Source: Actinomycetes bacterium
GTDB taxonomy: Bacteria; Actinomycetota; Acidimicrobiia; Acidimicrobiales; Palsa-688
NCBI GenBank assembly: GCA_021811865.1
Contig: JAKAQB010000039.1
Coordinates: forward strand, 1 to 34,301
Direction of reading: 5' to 3'
Length of the DNA: 34,301 nucleotides
Every line of letters starts with the position of its first letter. The stretch's first letter is position 1. The translations under genes were made by a program, and so were the position numbers. Below, piece after piece: positions 32,353 through 34,301 of this stretch. Under the pieces are notes generated by a model. That model saw only the letters and a program-made list of their open reading frames with translations. It did not search any database and was not told where the DNA came from.

Positions 32353-32383
32353 CCCGGCGCTGGGGTAGCTGGCGGCCTGTTGG

Positions 32384-32389
32384 TAGCGT
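32384..32389 (+). promoter_or_regulatory. -10 element TAGCGT of the PfkB-kinase gene
   Basis: TAGCGT lies 7 nt before GTG 32397, supporting that start and a leaderless mRNA. Confidence 0.5.
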
Positions 32390-32396
32390 TGGGCAG

Positions 32397-33395
32397 GTGT
32401 GGCACCAAACCCGGGTGGACCTCGTCGCCATCGGGCACGCCCTCGTCGACGTGCTGGTACCCGTCGCCGACACGGTGGTCTCGGGTCTGGGCCTCACCAA
32501 GGGCACGATGACACTCGTCGGACCCGGGCGCTCCGACGAGATCCTCTCCTCGCTGCGGCCGGCGACAGCCGTGTCGGGTGGTTCGGCGGCCAACACGGCG
32601 GTCGGGGCGTCGTCGCTCGGCAGCCGGGTAGGCTTCGTGGGCAAGGTCCGCGACGACATGCTCGGCCGCCTGTTCGAAGACGACATCCGGGCCGCCGGGG
32701 TAGACTTCGAAGTGGCGCCGGCGGTTCGAGGGCCGGCGACGGGCCGGTCGGTCATCATGGTCACGCCCGACGGGGAGAAGACCATGTGCACCTGTCTCGG
32801 CATCGGGGACCTGCTTGCCCCTGGAGACGTCGACAAGGCCCTCATCGCCGAGGCGTCCGTCGTCTACCTGGAGGGTTACCTCTGCGGGCTCGAGCACACC
32901 GACCCGACGATCCAGGCCGCCCTCGACGCCGCCCGGGCGGGGGGCACGCTCGTCGCACTGTCACTGTCTGACCCCCTTTGGGTCCACCTGCACCGAGACG
33001 AGCTGGCCGGGCTGCTCCCGCACGTCGGGTTGCTGTTCGCCAACGCCGGGGAGGCGTGCGAGCTGGTCGGCACCGGGGACGTGCACGCCGCCGTCGACGC
33101 CCTTGCCCAACGGTGCCGGACCGTCGTCGTCACCCAGGGGTCGGGTGGCTGCGTTGTGGCCACCGACGGTCGCCGCCTGCAGGTGGAGGCCGTGCCGGTC
33201 GACTGCATCGTCGACACCACCGGCGCCGGCGACCTGTTCGCCGCCGGCTACCTGCACGCCTACGTGCGGGGTGCCGGGCCGGAGGAGGCGGCCCAGCTCG
33301 GCGCCGTCGCCGCGGCGGAGGTCATCGGGCACCTGGGCGCCCGACCGACCGGCCGCCTCGACGAGTTGGCGGCCGATGCCGGGTTGGCGTTCTAG
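32397..33395 (+). CDS. PfkB-family kinase, adenosine-kinase-like
   Basis: A 332-residue ribokinase-fold enzyme. The first PfkB signature is SGGSAANTAVGASSLGSRVGFVGKVRDDMLGRLFEDDIRAAGVDF (from residue 60). The second is VDTTGAGDLFAAGYLHAYVRG (about 272-292), with catalytic base Asp279 and the anion-hole GAGD. Between them GPATGRSVIMVTPDGEKTMCTCLG and VVYLEGYL..ALSLSD match bacterial adenosine kinases more than ribokinase or fructokinase, so phosphorylation of adenosine (or another nucleoside or sugar) is inferred. The start GTG 32397 is chosen from the TAGCGT box 7 nt upstream; the longer frame to 32250 crosses the G-rich block and is not credible. Confidence 0.88.
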   Translation: MWHQTRVDLVAIGHALVDVLVPVADTVVSGLGLTKGTMTLVGPGRSDEILSSLRPATAVSGGSAANTAVGASSLGSRVGFVGKVRDDMLGRLFEDDIRAAGVDFEVAPAVRGPATGRSVIMVTPDGEKTMCTCLGIGDLLAPGDVDKALIAEASVVYLEGYLCGLEHTDPTIQAALDAARAGGTLVALSLSDPLWVHLHRDELAGLLPHVGLLFANAGEACELVGTGDVHAAVDALAQRCRTVVVTQGSGGCVVATDGRRLQVEAVPVDCIVDTTGAGDLFAAGYLHAYVRGAGPEEAAQLGAVAAAEVIGHLGARPTGRLDELAADAGLAF

Positions 33396-33431
33396 CGCGA
33401 GGCGGTCGGCCCCGGTCGGGATGCGGCCGGT

Positions 33432-33515
33432 TCAGCGGCCCCGGTTGGGCTTGCGCCCGTGGTTGGCCTTCTTGGACTTCGCCCGCTTGCGGGCTTTGGC
33501 AGTGCGCTTCGACAT
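33432..33515 (-). CDS. bL37-like ribosomal protein, 27 aa
   Basis: ATG 33515 to TGA 33432 codes for 27 residues, 13 of them Lys or Arg, starting MSKRTAKARKRAKSKK and ending ANHGRKPNRGR. The ANHG-(K/R)-(R/K)-PN ending and the basic run match bL37, the small protein found in the mycobacterial 50S subunit, which has about 24 residues. The product should bind 23S rRNA. A TACCCT hexamer 7 nt before the ATG gives it its own leaderless promoter. It is too short for ordinary gene finding and is antisense to nothing else of note. It sits between the convergent kinase gene and the divergent DUF192 gene. Confidence 0.8.
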   Translation of the reverse strand: MSKRTAKARKRAKSKKANHGRKPNRGR

Positions 33516-33522
33516 CCCCGGC

Positions 33523-33528
33523 AGGGTA
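33523..33528 (-). promoter_or_regulatory. -10 element TACCCT of the bL37-like gene
   Basis: On the minus strand TACCCT lies 7 nt before ATG 33515. Confidence 0.55.
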
Positions 33529-33562
33529 GGCGACCCCGCCGCGCCCGTCGATCCGGCGCAGA

Positions 33563-33616
33563 TACCCTGCGGGCGTGAGCAGGTGGCGTCGGGGGGAAGC
33601 GGCGTGGCCTGGTTGA
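33563..33616 (+). promoter_or_regulatory. Promoter TACCCT (33563-33568) with a 13-codon leaderless reading frame before the DUF192 gene
   Basis: TACCCT is 6 nt before GTG 33575. That GTG opens a 13-residue frame (MSRWRRGEAAWPG) ending at TGA 33614-33616, in a different frame from the DUF192 protein and overlapping its proposed start. It may be a short upstream ORF that couples translation, or the true N-terminus separated by a frameshift. Confidence 0.4.
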
Positions 33617-33921
33617 CGCGGGGCGACGAGGTGCTGGCCAGCGTGGAGCGCCGGCGCCGGGGTTACCCGGATGGGACGGTCACCGCCATCGTGCGGAGCC
33701 GGCCGCTGCTGCTCCACGCACCCTTGCGGGGCACGGTCGACGTGGCCTGGTGCCTACCGGAGGACGACGACGGGGTAGAAGTCCGCCGGATGCGGACCCT
33801 CGGGCCCCGCCTCCCCGCCTGCCCCGGGTGGGGCCCACCTGTCGTGATCGTCGCCGCCGGCGGGGCGTTCGAGCGGTGGCGGCTGGAGGTGGGCGACCAC
33901 CTGAGCGTCCGTGGTGGCTGA
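33604..33921 (+). CDS. Divergent DUF192 protein
   Basis: About 105 residues from GTG 33604 (GTG 33583 is an alternative, seven residues longer). The start MAWLTRGDEVLASVERRRR and the end VIVAAGGAFERWRLEVGDHLSVRGG resemble DUF192 proteins (W-L-x-R-x-G-x-V-L-A-S-x-E ... E-x-x-A-G-x-F-x-R-W-G-L-x-x-G-D-x-L). Between them RGTVDVAWCLPEDDDGVEVRRMRTLGPRLPACPG matches the family core, but the usual M-x-F-x-I-D part is altered. The function of DUF192 is unknown. A GGGGGAAG purine run before GTG 33604 may be the ribosome binding site. The stop overlaps the rsmI start (GTGGCTGA), so the genes are coupled. Confidence 0.6.
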   Translation: MAWLTRGDEVLASVERRRRGYPDGTVTAIVRSRPLLLHAPLRGTVDVAWCLPEDDDGVEVRRMRTLGPRLPACPGWGPPVVIVAAGGAFERWRLEVGDHLSVRGG

Positions 33922-34301
33922 GAGCTCCCGGGAGGAGCCGCGGGACGAGCCGCGGGAGAAGCCCCTGGAGCAGTCCCAGCAGGAGCCCTCCGAGGACGGG
34001 CTGGACGGCCTGCCACGTGGCGCCGTGGTCCTCGTCGGCACCCCGATCGGCAACTTGGGTGATCTCTCGCCGCGAGCCGTCGCCGCCCTCCGGGCCGCTG
34101 ACCTCATCTGCTGCGAGGACACCCGCCGCACCCGGGTGCTGCTGTCGGCGGCCGGCATCCCCGCTCCGCCGCTGCTCGCTGTGGAGCGCCATCGCGAGGC
34201 GGCGGGGGCCGCCGAGGCCGTGGGCCGGGCACGTCGGGGCGAACGGGTCGCCGTCGTCACCGACGCCGGCATGCCCGGGGTGTCGGACCCCGGTGAGCGC
34301 A
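33914..34301 (+). CDS. rsmI: 16S rRNA (cytidine-1402 2'-O)-methyltransferase, N-terminal part (runs off the right edge)
   Basis: The first 129 residues are present. After an acidic, low-complexity leader of some 36 residues (MAESSREEPRDEPREKP...) comes the RsmI domain: GAVVLVGTPIGNLGDLSPRAVAALRAADLICCEDTRRTRVLLSAAGIPAP, then RGERVAVVTDAGMPGVSDPGER. These are the tetrapyrrole-methylase-fold motifs of RsmI (VGTPIGNLxDxSxRA, CEDTRxTxxLL, DAGxPxxSDPG). RsmI methylates C1402 in the decoding centre of 16S rRNA. GTG 33914 overlaps the stop of the DUF192 gene; the leader is longer than in most RsmI proteins, and GTG 34025 within the domain is too late. Confidence 0.93.
   Translation, partial: MAESSREEPRDEPREKPLEQSQQEPSEDGLDGLPRGAVVLVGTPIGNLGDLSPRAVAALRAADLICCEDTRRTRVLLSAAGIPAPPLLAVERHREAAGAAEAVGRARRGERVAVVTDAGMPGVSDPGER

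Noticed and set aside
32250..32396. Extension of the PfkB kinase to 32250
   Set aside because: It would translate the G-runs as poly-Gly and lies upstream of the TAGCGT -10 box.
1..34301. tRNA, rRNA, intact insertion sequence, prophage or attachment site
   Set aside because: None was recognised by eye; no cloverleaf with a T-loop, no transposase or integrase motif, and no direct repeats of attachment-site type.

Overview
The window is high-GC DNA, densely packed with genes on both strands. It looks like an actinobacterial chromosome, most plausibly a deep-branching lineage such as Acidimicrobiia; that placement is inference. Supporting signs are an Ada-AlkA fusion followed by ogt (the arrangement of mycobacterial alkA-ogt), an actinobacterial-type LexA box, a 27-residue bL37-like ribosomal protein, a MurA with Asp in place of the catalytic Cys, an LAXTG-type sorting signal, and many starts preceded at 6-10 nt by a TANNNT -10 hexamer, the signature of leaderless mRNAs.

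Layout. 1-3400: the 3' end of uppP, then a decaying pair (a CcbP-like small gene and a TOTE-type primase-helicase with several frameshifts), then a small Phd/RelE-type toxin-antitoxin pair whose antitoxin is truncated. 3497-6491: a two-gene operon coding for a soluble PRC-barrel/MgtE-N/CBS protein and an Nramp-fold transporter whose metal-site motifs are not those of classical Nramps; this is the best candidate for an under-described system. 6485-10791: a DNA-repair block in which adaA-alkA and ogt (minus strand) diverge from a UvrD-like helicase (plus strand) across a near-consensus SOS box. 10895-13708: a PNPOx-fold protein, a repeat-rich gene-free stretch of about 600 nt, a Thr-rich lipoprotein, an HslR-type S4 protein, a 12-copy 9-bp array and a MarR regulator. 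13922-16722: an ABC exporter, a 53-residue membrane protein, an amidase remnant and an unknown protein. 16765-21009: an unusually short large-type NAD-glutamate dehydrogenase that overlaps a convergent RpiR-type regulator by 129 nt. 21079-23300: an LAFTG surface protein and a DUF4012 protein. 23378-26563: rpiB, murA and a menC-like enolase-superfamily gene. 26589-29506: a DEAD-box helicase and xseA-xseB. 29558-34301: an M1 aminopeptidase, an adenosine-kinase-like PfkB kinase, bL37, a divergent DUF192 protein and the 5' part of rsmI.

Most genes are housekeeping. The unusual content is the metal-transport pair, the decayed conflict-type helicase locus, the SOS-linked repair block, and a set of short tandem repeats, palindromes and a potential G-quadruplex in the gene junctions. 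Positions of frameshifts and starts were worked out by reading the frames; homology calls rest on motif recognition, with no database search.
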